Positions 1-7,213 are shown, counted from the first letter of the stretch. The stretch is DNA of 14,802 bases from JBHHXR01 sp046757205 (GCA_046757205.1 JBHHXR010000065.1:1-14802), one strand, 5' to 3'. The notes: a model not told the origin generated them from the sequence alone. Numbers and translations: made by a program.

Positions 1-2097
1 GACTGTTCGCACACCTACGGTGTGATCCCCATCGCCATGAACGAATACCCGCTGGCGCGCGGCAAGGTACGCTATCGCGGCGAGCCCGTCGCGGCGGTCG
101 CCGCGCTCGATGCCCGCACCGCCGAACGGGCGCTGGAACTTGTCGAACTGGAAATCGAAGAGCTGCCGGCGGTCTATACGCCAAGACAATCCCGCGCCGC
201 CGACGCCGAGCTGCTGCACGAGGACAAGCCCGGCAACATCGAGCGCGATGTGCACCATGAATTCGGCGATCCCGCCGCCGGGTTCGAACAGGCGGCACTG
301 GTGCGCGAAGCGACGTTTCATTGCGCCGAGGTCAACCACGCGCAGATGGAACCCCATGCCGCGCTGGCCGAATACGACCCCGAACGCGAGCGGCTGACCC
401 TGCATTCGGTGACGCAGGTTCCGTTCTACGTCCATCTGACGCTGGCCCGCTGCCTGGAAATGGATGCCTCGCGCATCCGCGTCGTGAAACCCTTTGTCGG
501 CGGCGGTTTCGGGTCGCGCACCGAGACCCTGAATTTCGAGATCATCGCGGCACTTCTGGCCCGCAAGGCCGGTGCCAGGGTGATGCTGCGGCTGACCCGC
601 GAGGAAAGCTTCATCACCCATCGCGGCCGCCCCGAAACCGAGATCACGCTGAAAATCGGGCTTTCCGGCAAGGGCCGGATTACCGCCGTGCAATGCGAAG
701 TGGTGATGAGCGGCGGGGCCTATGCCGGCTACGGGCTGGTGACGATCCTTTACGCCGGCGCGCTGCTGCACGGCCTTTATGACACGCCCGCGGTCAAGTA
801 TGACGGCTACCGCGTCTACACCAACCACCCGCCCTGCGGCGCCATGCGCGGCCACGGCACGGTCGACGTGCGGCACGCCTTCGAATGCCTGCTGGACCGG
901 ATGGCGCGCGAACTCGGGCTCGACCCGTTCGCGGTGCGCCGCGCCAATCTGCTGAACGCGCCAACCCGCACCGCCAACGATCTGATGGTCAATTCCTGCG
1001 GCCTGCCGGAGTGTCTCGAAAAGGTCGAAGCGGCGAGCGGCTGGCGCCAACGCGCGGGAAAACTGGCGCAAGGACGCGGCCTTGGCATGGCTTGCTCGCA
1101 CTATGTCAGCGGCGCCGCCAAACCGGTTCACTGGACCGGCGAGCCGCACGCGGTGGTCGCCATGAAACTCGATTTCGACGGTGCCGTTACCGTGCTGACC
1201 GGCGCGTCCGATATCGGTCAGGGGTCAACCACGATCCTGGCGCTGACGGCGGCGGAAATTCTCGGTGTCGATCTGGGGCGCATCCGGGTGGTGACCAATG
1301 ACAGCACGGTCACCCCCAAGGACAACGGCTCGTACTCCTCGCGCGTGACATTCATGGTCGGCAACGCCGCTATCAAGGCAGCCATGGAGTTGCGCAACAG
1401 GCTGGTCAATGCGGCGGCCAGAAAACTCGATGCCGACCCCGGTGACATAGAGTGCGCGGGCGAGACCTTCTTCGTGCGCGGAAGCTCTCAATCGGCACTG
1501 CCCTTCGCGGACGTCGTCACGGCCGCCCTCGCCGAGGAAGGCACGATACAGGTCAAGGGCACCTTCACCTGTCCGCCGGAATCTCAGGGCGGCAAGCATC
1601 GCGGCGGGGCTGTCGGGTCTACAATGGGGTTCAGCTACGCCGCGCAAGTCGTTGAAGTTTCGGTAGATATCGAAACTGGTCAGATCAAGGTGGAAAAGGT
1701 ATGGGCCGCGCTGGACTGCGGCTTCGCCATCAACCCATTGGCGGTGGAAGGGCAGATCGAAGGGTCGGTCTGGATGGGCATGGGCCAGGCCCTGAGCGAG
1801 GAAACCCGCTACACCGAAGGCTTGCCGGTGCACGCCAACCTCCTCGATTACCGGGTCCCGACCATCGTCGAATCGCCGGATATCGAGGTGCACATCGTCG
1901 AAAGCATCGACCCCCTCGGCCCCTTCGGGGCGAAAGAGGCGGGCGAAGGCGCCCTGTCGGGCTTCCCCCCGGCGCTGGTCAACGCTGTAGCCGACGCCAT
2001 CGGCCTTGACGCCGATTTCCTGCCGCTGACGCCCGACCGCGTGCTGGACGCCCTCATCAAGGCCCGCCGGGCCGCACGGCGAAAGAAGGCGTCATGA
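1..2097 (+). CDS. hcrA: 4-hydroxybenzoyl-CoA reductase, molybdenum (alpha) subunit, 5'-truncated
   Basis: Molybdopterin-binding catalytic subunit of 4-hydroxybenzoyl-CoA reductase, a xanthine-oxidase-family enzyme that removes the para-hydroxyl of 4-hydroxybenzoyl-CoA to give benzoyl-CoA in the cytoplasm. The reading frame is open at base 1 (it begins DCSHTYGVIPIAMNEYPLA), so the GTG at 22 is not a real start; about 70 N-terminal residues lie outside. Of the 698 visible residues, VGGGFGSR (166-173) and a later MRGHGTVD are cofactor-pocket motifs, DIGQGS is typical of the family, and PFGAKEAGEG (641-650) holds the conserved active-site glutamate region. The sequence tracks my memory of Thauera HcrA over its whole length, including GAYAGYG, SYSSRVTFMVGN and LDYRVPTIVESPDIEV. 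It overlaps hcrB by 4 nt (ATGA). The small 2Fe-2S subunit is not in the window and is probably just upstream. Other molybdenum hydroxylases are less likely given the HcrB neighbour. Confidence 0.95.
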   Translation, partial: DCSHTYGVIPIAMNEYPLARGKVRYRGEPVAAVAALDARTAERALELVELEIEELPAVYTPRQSRAADAELLHEDKPGNIERDVHHEFGDPAAGFEQAALVREATFHCAEVNHAQMEPHAALAEYDPERERLTLHSVTQVPFYVHLTLARCLEMDASRIRVVKPFVGGGFGSRTETLNFEIIAALLARKAGARVMLRLTREESFITHRGRPETEITLKIGLSGKGRITAVQCEVVMSGGAYAGYGLVTILYAGALLHGLYDTPAVKYDGYRVYTNHPPCGAMRGHGTVDVRHAFECLLDRMARELGLDPFAVRRANLLNAPTRTANDLMVNSCGLPECLEKVEAASGWRQRAGKLAQGRGLGMACSHYVSGAAKPVHWTGEPHAVVAMKLDFDGAVTVLTGASDIGQGSTTILALTAAEILGVDLGRIRVVTNDSTVTPKDNGSYSSRVTFMVGNAAIKAAMELRNRLVNAAARKLDADPGDIECAGETFFVRGSSQSALPFADVVTAALAEEGTIQVKGTFTCPPESQGGKHRGGAVGSTMGFSYAAQVVEVSVDIETGQIKVEKVWAALDCGFAINPLAVEGQIEGSVWMGMGQALSEETRYTEGLPVHANLLDYRVPTIVESPDIEVHIVESIDPLGPFGAKEAGEGALSGFPPALVNAVADAIGLDADFLPLTPDRVLDALIKARRAARRKKAS

Positions 2098-3068
2098 GCG
2101 AGGCGCTGCCGGATTTCACGCTCATTCGCCCGGCCACGGTCGAGGCGGCCGTGGACGCGCTGCGATCATCGCCCTCGGCGCGGCCGTGTGGCGGCGGCAC
2201 CGATTTGATCGTCAACATGCGCCACGGGCTGGTCGATCCCGAAACGCTGGTCGACCTCGACGGCATAGCTGAAATCAAGGGCATCGAGGCAGACGCCGCG
2301 GGCCTGCATGTCGGGGCCGGTGTAACCTTGCGTGAACTGACCGAAAGCGGCGCGCTCGGCGGCGCCTACACGGCACTCCGCCAAGCCGCCCTCGCCGTCG
2401 CCGGCCCCGGCCACCGCGAAGCGGCGACGGTCGGCGGCAATCTCTGCCTCGACACCCGCTGCCTGTATTACAACCAAAGCCACTGGTGGCGGAAATCCAA
2501 CGATTTCTGCCTGAAGTACCGGGGCGACATCTGCCATGTCGCGCCGCAGGGAAACCGCTGCCGGGCCGCGTTCAGCGGCGACATCGCCCCGGCGCTGATG
2601 GTGTTGGGCGCCGAGATCGACATCGCCGGACCCGATGGTACCAGACGCGTCCCCCTTCCCGACCTCTACCGTGAAGACGGCGCCGATCATCTGACACTCG
2701 CGCCGGCCGAGATCGTCACCCGCATCCATCTGCCCCCCGGCCGCGGGAAATCCGCCTACGGCAAGATCCGCATCCGCGGCGCCATCGATTTCCCTCTCGC
2801 CGGTGTCGCCGTTGCGTGCGAAAGAACGGACGTCGGAACCACGCGATTCAACCTCGCCGTCACTGGCACCAATTCCTGCCCGGTTGCGGTCGATGGCCCC
2901 GCCCCGCTTGCCCGTGGTGATGATCGCGAGGCTTATTTCGCCGGCCTCGAAAAACTGGTGCAAAAAACCGTTTCGCCGCAACGCACCACAACCGCGGCGG
3001 CGCATTACCGCCGGCTCTCGGTCTCCGCCCTGGCGGCGAGGCTGGCGAAAGGGCTGGCCGATGGCTGA
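2094..3068 (+). CDS. hcrB: 4-hydroxybenzoyl-CoA reductase, FAD/4Fe-4S (beta) subunit
   Basis: FAD-binding middle subunit of the same molybdoenzyme, which passes electrons from ferredoxin towards the Mo site. FAD motifs are PCGGGTDLIVNMR (31-43) and TVGGNLC (112-118). Between the FAD lobes sits an insert with Cys123, Cys139, Cys147 and Cys156. The spacing (16, 8, 9) equals that of the four cysteines I recall as ligands of the extra [4Fe-4S] cluster in Thauera HcrB (122/138/146/155). Ordinary xanthine-dehydrogenase FAD subunits lack this insert, so it separates 4-hydroxybenzoyl-CoA reductase from CO- or xanthine-dehydrogenase relatives. The 324-aa length is normal for the family. The ATG at 2094 is in the ATGA overlap with the hcrA stop, and the 3' end overlaps the next gene by 8 nt, so translation is probably coupled. 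Confidence 0.96.
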   Translation: MSEALPDFTLIRPATVEAAVDALRSSPSARPCGGGTDLIVNMRHGLVDPETLVDLDGIAEIKGIEADAAGLHVGAGVTLRELTESGALGGAYTALRQAALAVAGPGHREAATVGGNLCLDTRCLYYNQSHWWRKSNDFCLKYRGDICHVAPQGNRCRAAFSGDIAPALMVLGAEIDIAGPDGTRRVPLPDLYREDGADHLTLAPAEIVTRIHLPPGRGKSAYGKIRIRGAIDFPLAGVAVACERTDVGTTRFNLAVTGTNSCPVAVDGPAPLARGDDREAYFAGLEKLVQKTVSPQRTTTAAAHYRRLSVSALAARLAKGLADG

Positions 3069-3315
3069 AGAGGCCCTCGGCAAGTCCTGGCGGGCCGCCG
3101 ACGGGCTGCATATCGATGTCCGGGGACTGCAGCCGCCTGAACCGATGGTCGCCATCCTGCAACAAATCGAACGGCCGGATGTCGGCCGGGTGGTCGTGCA
3201 CCATTTCCGCGAACCGGTTTACCTTTATCCCGAACTGGCCGAGCGCGGCTGGAGCCACGAAATCGTTCCCGGAGACCCCGGCGAGGTGCGCCTGATCCTG
3301 AAGCGGCGGCGATGA
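3061..3315 (+). CDS. DUF2249 (TusA-fold-like) small protein
   Basis: An 84-aa soluble protein. The core HIDVRGLQPPEPMVAIL (17-33) followed by VVHHFREPVYLYPELAERGW is the signature of the DUF2249 family, which has a two-layer TusA-like fold. TusA carries a catalytic Cys-Pro at the start of its first helix; here that position is Pro-Pro and the protein has no cysteine, so sulfur transfer is unlikely. The start ATG at 3061 lies inside the hcrB end (8-nt overlap) and has an AAAGG element about 8 nt upstream. The stop overlaps the next start (ATGA, 3312-3315). DUF2249 genes commonly sit near hemerythrin-like and NO/O2-respiration genes, and a hemerythrin is about 4 kb downstream. Molecular function is unknown; a ligand- or redox-sensing partner of the membrane protein is only a guess. 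Confidence 0.85.
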   Translation: MAEEALGKSWRAADGLHIDVRGLQPPEPMVAILQQIERPDVGRVVVHHFREPVYLYPELAERGWSHEIVPGDPGEVRLILKRRR

Positions 3316-4652
3316 GCACGGCATCCCTCTTTATCGGCGGCGCCAAGGACCGGCTGCTGCCGCCATCGGTGCCGTTTCGTTTCTTTGGCGCGGCGACGGG
3401 GTTTCACGTGCTTTTCTGGCTGGTGCTGCTTTTCGCGGCCGCCGACCTGCCCGGCTTCACCGGCGGGCCGGGGCTGGTGCTGGCAGCGCTTCATCTTGCC
3501 ACGCTCGGCGTGCTGGCGATGACCGCGATGGGGGCGGCTTTCCAGCTTCTGCCGGTAGCCACGCGGCAGCCGCTGGTGCGCACCTGGCCCGCGCGGCTGA
3601 GCTTCTGGCTGTTTGCACCGGCAACCCTGTCTCTTGCCTACGGCATGGCAGAGGCCGCACCCGGCGCGCTCTATCTTGGCGGCGGCGGCGTCGGCGCCGG
3701 GCTTGCGGTTTTTGCCCTGCTCACGGCGGACAACCTGCGCCGGGCCGGCAGCCTGCCGGTCGTGGCCGCGCATGGCTGGCTCGCGCTGGCGGCCGCCGTC
3801 GGTTTCACCGCGCTTGGCCTGTTGCTTGTCGCCGATCTGGGCGCCGGCTTTCTGGGCCACCGCCAAACCTATGCGGCGGCCCATATGGTACTTGCCGCCT
3901 TCGGTTTCATGGGGGCGCTGGCGTTCGGCTTCAGCCATGTGCTGATCCCGATGTTCGCCCTGTCGCGCGCCCTGCCCGCGCGCCCCGGCTGGCTCGAACT
4001 CGCCCTCACTGCCGCTGCCGTGGCGCTCGCCACCTGGGGCCTGCTTGGCGGATATCCCGCCGTCGTGACTTTCGCCGCGCTCACCGGCCTGGCCGCCGCC
4101 GCCACCTATCTGTGGCTGATGCGCGAAGCGTTTCGCTCCCGCATGCGCAAGCGCCTCGGCCTGTCCTTCGTTCTCATCCGGATTTCCTGGGGATTTCTGA
4201 TTCTGGGATTGTTGACCGGCCTTGCGGTAGTTCTCGGCGCTCCCCTACCAAACGGCCCGACGCTGTTCGGTTTCCTCACGCTGGCCGGCTGGCTGCTGAC
4301 ATTCCTGATGGGAATATTGCAGCGCATCATGCCGTTTCTTGCCTCGATGCACGCAACCGGAAAAGGCGGCAAACCGCCGTCGCTGTCCGAACTGACAGCG
4401 CAACTGCCGCTGAACATTCACGCCACGGGGCACGTCATCGCGCTCGCTCTCTGCGCTGCCGGCATCGTTGCCGACGCGCCCGTATTGGTCCGCCTCGGCG
4501 CTGTTTGCGGCCTGATCGGCGCCCTGTCCTTCGCCGTCTTCGCCGCGCAGGTGATCATCCGGATTTCGGCCGCGGCAACGGCGCCGCGCCAGGGTGCCCC
4601 CGGCTTGCCGCCGGGGTTTCCGCCTGATAGTGATCCGCCATCAAGACGCTGA
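3312..4652 (+). CDS. Haem-copper-oxidase-subunit-I-like 12-TM membrane protein
   Basis: A 446-aa inner-membrane protein with about 12 hydrophobic helices (near residues 26-45, 56-82, 94-112, 117-139, 150-178, 188-216, 226-246, 250-270, 288-310, 317-340, 366-388, 394-418) and a short polar Pro-rich tail. The layout resembles haem-copper oxidase subunit I relatives: a helix with LHLATLGVLAMTAMG (His61) and one with AHMVLAAFGFMG (His191), then HVLIPMF. The catalytic-site signatures of true oxidases (HPEVY, the paired His, and His-x-His in helix X) are not seen; HATGH (370-374) is the only close His pair. It may bind one haem or act as a sensor rather than reduce O2 or NO. An NnrS-type protein is the main alternative. 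The ATG at 3312 overlaps the DUF2249 stop, so it belongs to the hcr transcription unit. Family assignment is from pattern only. Confidence 0.6.
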   Translation: MSTASLFIGGAKDRLLPPSVPFRFFGAATGFHVLFWLVLLFAAADLPGFTGGPGLVLAALHLATLGVLAMTAMGAAFQLLPVATRQPLVRTWPARLSFWLFAPATLSLAYGMAEAAPGALYLGGGGVGAGLAVFALLTADNLRRAGSLPVVAAHGWLALAAAVGFTALGLLLVADLGAGFLGHRQTYAAAHMVLAAFGFMGALAFGFSHVLIPMFALSRALPARPGWLELALTAAAVALATWGLLGGYPAVVTFAALTGLAAAATYLWLMREAFRSRMRKRLGLSFVLIRISWGFLILGLLTGLAVVLGAPLPNGPTLFGFLTLAGWLLTFLMGILQRIMPFLASMHATGKGGKPPSLSELTAQLPLNIHATGHVIALALCAAGIVADAPVLVRLGAVCGLIGALSFAVFAAQVIIRISAAATAPRQGAPGLPPGFPPDSDPPSRR

Positions 4653-4727
4653 GCGCGGTCCGCCGAAACAGGCTGGCAACCGTGGCGTTGCAACCCTGCC
4701 GTGGCGGTGCCTTGACGGGGTTCTCAC

Positions 4728-4732
4728 AGGAG
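4728..4732 (+). promoter_or_regulatory. Ribosome binding site of the tryptophanase-like gene
   Basis: AGGAG lies 10 nt before the ATG at 4743. It supports that start and shows that this gene, unlike the four before it, is not translationally coupled to its predecessor. The 90-nt gap (4653-4742) also holds an imperfect direct repeat (CCGTGGCG at 4680-4687 and 4699-4706). There is no ATG-started tnaC-like leader peptide in it and no convincing promoter. Confidence 0.6.
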
Positions 4733-4742
4733 TTTTGACCCC

Positions 4743-6113
4743 ATGAAGACAATCATCGAACCTTTCCGGATCAAGTCCGTCGAACCGATCCGCTTCACCA
4801 CGCGCGAGGAACGGCAGCGCTTGCTGCACGATGCGCACTGGAACCTTTTCCGCCTGCACTCCGACGACGTGCTGATCGATCTGTTGACCGATTCCGGCAC
4901 CTCCGCGATGAGCGCGGCGCAATGGGCCGCGATGATGGGCGGCGACGAAAGTTACGCTGGTTCCCCCTCGTTCGCGAGGTTCCAGAACGCCGTGCGCGAA
5001 CTGGTGGATTTCAGGCATATCATTCCGGTTCACCAGGGCCGCGCCGCCGAGGCAATACTGTTTTCCATCCTTGGCGGGCCAGGCCGCAAGGTGCCCTCGA
5101 ACACCCATTTCGACACCACGCGCGGCAATATCGAGGCGACCGGCGCCGAGGCCGTGGACCTGCTTACGCCCGAGGGCATGGACCCGGCCGATCTTTCGCC
5201 CTTCAAGGGCAACATCGACCTTGAGCGTCTGTCGAACTTTCTCGGCGAACACGCGGCGGATGTGCCCTGCGTGATGATCACGGTGACCAACAACGCCGGC
5301 GGCGGCCAGCCGGTAAGCCTGGCCAATATCCACGGCGCCGCGGAAATCGCGCACGCCCACGGCAAGCCGTTCTTCATCGATGGCTGCCGGTTCGCCGAAA
5401 ACGCCTATTTCATCAAGCATCGCGAACCCGGCCAGGACGACAGGTCAATCCGCGACATTGTCCACGACATGTTTTCCACCGCCGACGGCATGACGATGTC
5501 GGCCAAGAAGGACGCCTTCGCCAATATCGGCGGCTGGCTGGCGCTCAACGACGACGACCTTGCCCGGCAGGCCCGCACGCGGCTGATCATGACCGAGGGT
5601 TTCCCGACCTACGGCGGCCTGGCAGGCCGCGACCTCGACGCCATCGCCCAGGGATTGAAGGAGGTGGTGGACGAAGACTACCTGCGCTACCGCGTGCGCA
5701 CCAACGAATATATCGTCGAGCGGCTGGACCGCATGGGCATACCGGTGGTCAAACCGGCCGGCGGCCACGCCGTGTTCGTCGACGCCCGAAGCTGGCTTTC
5801 GCATATCCCGCCTTTGCAATACCCCGGACAATCGCTGGCCTGCGCGCTTTACGTGACCGGCGGCATCCGTTCCTGCGAAATCGGCACGGTGATGTTCGGC
5901 CGCCATCCCGACGGCAGCGAAGCGCCCGCCGCCATGGACCTGGTGCGCCTGGCCATGCCGCGGCGCGTCTACACCCAGTCGCACGCCGATTATATCGTCG
6001 AGGTATTCGCGGAAATCGCCGAGAAGCACACGGAATTGCCGGGCTACAGGATCGTCGAGGAGCCGCCCGCCCTGCGCCACTTCACCGCCAGATTCGAACC
6101 GCTGGCCGGCTGA
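4743..6113 (+). CDS. tnaA: Tryptophanase-like PLP beta-eliminating lyase (tryptophan indole-lyase)
   Basis: A 456-aa member of the tryptophanase/tyrosine phenol-lyase family, PLP enzymes that cleave an aromatic amino acid to pyruvate, ammonia and indole or phenol. The PLP lysine is Lys256 in MTMSAKKD; Thr49, Arg100, Phe123, Asn184, Asp213 and Arg216 match cofactor and carboxylate contacts, and Arg407 is the substrate-carboxylate arginine in MPRRVYT. Three positions separate the two activities. Where tyrosine phenol-lyase has Thr124, Arg381 and Phe448, this protein has Asp124 (HFDTTRG), Ile380 (SCEIG) and His446 (LRHFTAR), the residues of E. coli TnaA (Asp137, Ile394, His463). Tryptophan cleavage is therefore the better call, although the neighbouring 4-hydroxybenzoyl-CoA pathway would suit phenol production. 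The length is normal (about 456-476). It converges with the SDR gene. The family is certain; the substrate is inferred from residues. Confidence 0.85.
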   Translation: MKTIIEPFRIKSVEPIRFTTREERQRLLHDAHWNLFRLHSDDVLIDLLTDSGTSAMSAAQWAAMMGGDESYAGSPSFARFQNAVRELVDFRHIIPVHQGRAAEAILFSILGGPGRKVPSNTHFDTTRGNIEATGAEAVDLLTPEGMDPADLSPFKGNIDLERLSNFLGEHAADVPCVMITVTNNAGGGQPVSLANIHGAAEIAHAHGKPFFIDGCRFAENAYFIKHREPGQDDRSIRDIVHDMFSTADGMTMSAKKDAFANIGGWLALNDDDLARQARTRLIMTEGFPTYGGLAGRDLDAIAQGLKEVVDEDYLRYRVRTNEYIVERLDRMGIPVVKPAGGHAVFVDARSWLSHIPPLQYPGQSLACALYVTGGIRSCEIGTVMFGRHPDGSEAPAAMDLVRLAMPRRVYTQSHADYIVEVFAEIAEKHTELPGYRIVEEPPALRHFTARFEPLAG

Positions 6114-6152
6114 GCGGCGCGGCCCGCGCCCCCGCCCCGCCCTAACAGACCG

Positions 6153-6207
6153 CTGAAAAACCTCCCCGGACCTCGCGCAACCTGAAAAACGTCCCGCCGC
6201 CCGGACC
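6153..6207. repeat. Imperfect direct repeat CTGAAAAAC...CGGACC
   Basis: The pattern CTGAAAAAC-STCCC-CGGACC occurs at 6153-6172 and again at 6182-6207, the second copy with 6 extra bases before CGGACC. The starts are 29 bases apart. It could be a remnant of an intergenic repeat family; no function can be read from it. Confidence 0.5.
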
Positions 6208-6254
6208 CCTTCGGTGTGCAGAGATGTGATGCGGATACGCGTAAAGTGCCGGCG

Positions 6255-6271
6255 CCCTCCCCGGGGGAGGG
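6255..6271. terminator. Candidate bidirectional terminator hairpin
   Basis: CCCTCC (6255-6260) pairs with GGAGGG (6266-6271) around a CCGGG loop, and a single further C-G step can tighten it. There is no T-run after it on either strand, so it is not a textbook intrinsic terminator, but it is the strongest short hairpin between the two convergent genes. Confidence 0.4.
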
Positions 6272-6280
6272 TCGGGCGCG

Positions 6281-6304
6281 GCCCGGGCTGGCCGCCCGGG
6301 CTGG
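6281..6304. repeat. 11-bp tandem repeat GCCCGGGCTGG
   Basis: Two perfect copies at 6281-6291 and 6294-6304, separated by 2 bases. Each contains the palindrome GCCCGGGC, so the pair can also fold. Its position right after the hairpin at 6255-6271 makes a structured stretch of about 50 bases. Confidence 0.55.
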
Positions 6305-6406
6305 ACGGTTGGATAGGGGGCGCTTCTCTGCAAGCGGTCCGCCAGAGCGGAACATTGCCCTGAATCGGGGAGAGAGCCGTCACCGGTTCGGGTTTGCAGC
6401 AGCCTG

Positions 6407-7120
6407 CTAGATCAACTGCCCGGCATCCACCTGCAATACCTGACCGGTGATCATGCGCGCGGCGTCGGACACCAGAAACACCACGGCGGCGGCGATGTCG
6501 CGCGGTTCCGCAAGCCGGTCGAGCGCGGTCTCGTCAAGGGCTCGCTGCAGAATGTCTGGCGGCAGGTCGCGCGCCAGATCGGTCAGCACCATGCCCGGCG
6601 CCACGGCGTTGACGGTGATCCCCTTGCGGCCCAGCTCGCGCGCCGCGGTCTTGGTAAGCCCGATCAGCCCGGCCTTCGAGGCGGCGTAATTCGCCTGTCC
6701 GACCTTGCCGCGCAAACCGTTGATCGAGGTGATGTTGACAATCGCGCCGCCCGAAGCCGCCACCATCAGCGGTGCCACCGCGTGGATCATGTTGAACGCG
6801 CCGGTGAGGTTGACAGCGATCACGCTGGTCCATTCCTCCGGGGTCATTTTCATCAGCGTCCGGTCGCGGGTGATGCCGGCGTTGTTGACCAGAATGGAGA
6901 CCGGACCGCCGATCGTCTCGACAGCGCCCTCCACCGCCGCAGCGTCGCCGATATCCGCAGTGTGAAAGCCGATTGGGCCGCCGCCGGCATCGTCGGGCGA
7001 TACGACGTCGAGCGCGTGAACCTCTGCACCCGCCGCGGCCAGTTCTTCCGCTATGGCCCGTCCGATACCGCGCGCGCCGCCCGTCACGACGGCCCGGCGA
7101 CCCGTAAGATCGAGTTTCAC
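6407..7120 (-). CDS. SDR-family NAD(P)-dependent dehydrogenase (FabG/PhaB/BadH-like)
   Basis: A 237-aa classical short-chain dehydrogenase. It shows the nucleotide-binding TGGARGIG (13-20), NNAG (79-82), catalytic Asn104, Ser132, and Tyr145 and Lys149 in YAASK. Asp38 at the end of the second strand (VHALDVV) points to NAD rather than NADP. NITSINGLRGKVGQANYAAS resembles acetoacetyl-CoA reductases, so a 3-hydroxyacyl-CoA or alicyclic hydroxyacyl-CoA substrate is plausible. Next to ring-reduction genes it might oxidise a hydroxyacyl-CoA of the pathway, as BadH does in Rhodopseudomonas, but the usual 6-hydroxycyclohexenoyl-CoA dehydrogenase (Had) of the Thauera route is a zinc MDR enzyme, not an SDR. 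The start is GTG at 7120 with AGAGGAA about 9 nt upstream. It is divergent from the hemerythrin gene and convergent with the tryptophanase gene. The exact substrate cannot be read from sequence. Confidence 0.85.
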   Translation of the reverse strand: MKLDLTGRRAVVTGGARGIGRAIAEELAAAGAEVHALDVVSPDDAGGGPIGFHTADIGDAAAVEGAVETIGGPVSILVNNAGITRDRTLMKMTPEEWTSVIAVNLTGAFNMIHAVAPLMVAASGGAIVNITSINGLRGKVGQANYAASKAGLIGLTKTAARELGRKGITVNAVAPGMVLTDLARDLPPDILQRALDETALDRLAEPRDIAAAVVFLVSDAARMITGQVLQVDAGQLI

Positions 7121-7155
7121 GACACCGATTCCTCTTGTTGCCGACGTAAAATGGT

Positions 7156-7184
7156 ATTATGGTACGCAAATAGGTAATTCACAA
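7156..7184 (-). promoter_or_regulatory. Candidate sigma70-type promoter for the SDR gene
   Basis: Read on the minus strand, TTGTGA (7184-7179) and CATAAT (7161-7156) are separated by 17 nt. They match the -35 and -10 consensus at 4 and 5 of 6 positions. The leader to the GTG at 7120 would be about 30 nt. This is an AT-rich patch in a GC-rich window. A rightward -10 (TATTAT, 7155-7160) overlaps it and could serve the hemerythrin gene, but I see no good rightward -35. A direct repeat of ATGGTA (7151-7156, 7159-7164) covers the -10 region. Confidence 0.5.
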
Positions 7185-7213
7185 CAACCAAAGCTTCCTC
7201 GAAGGGTGGACGC

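Larger units (their letters stand above)
6114..6406. other. Non-coding gap between convergent genes
   Basis: About 293 bases between the tryptophanase stop and the SDR stop. I see no credible gene on either strand. It holds an imperfect direct repeat (6153-6207), a G/C-rich hairpin (6255-6271), an 11-bp tandem repeat (6281-6304) and a weak hairpin with CGCTT/AAGCG arms (6321-6336). Both flanking genes end here, so its likely role is two-way transcription termination. Confidence 0.7.

Noticed and set aside
22..2097. Taking the GTG at 22 as the true hcrA start
   Set aside because: The frame is open to base 1 with family sequence before it, so the gene is cut by the window edge.
2166..3155. Long minus-strand frame opposite hcrB
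   Set aside because: It is antisense to a clear FAD/4Fe-4S protein and has no family motifs; long antisense frames are expected at this GC content.
3061..3315. Calling the small protein a TusA sulfur carrier
   Set aside because: It has no cysteine at all; the Cys-Pro position is Pro-Pro.
3312..4652. Calling the membrane protein a working terminal oxidase or NO reductase
   Set aside because: The HPEVY, paired-His and His-x-His metal-ligand motifs are absent.
4653..4742. A TnaC-type leader peptide or attenuator before the tryptophanase gene
   Set aside because: There is no ATG-started short frame with a Trp codon in the 90-nt gap, and the only stem (GCAAC/GTTGC) is 5 bp.
4743..6113. Naming the lyase tyrosine phenol-lyase from its pathway context
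   Set aside because: Thr124, Arg381 and Phe448 of that enzyme are replaced by the tryptophanase residues Asp, Ile and His.
5445..6383. Minus-strand frame of 312 codons opposite the tryptophanase gene
   Set aside because: Shadow of a strongly conserved PLP enzyme; low-complexity, Gly/Arg-rich and without recognisable domains.
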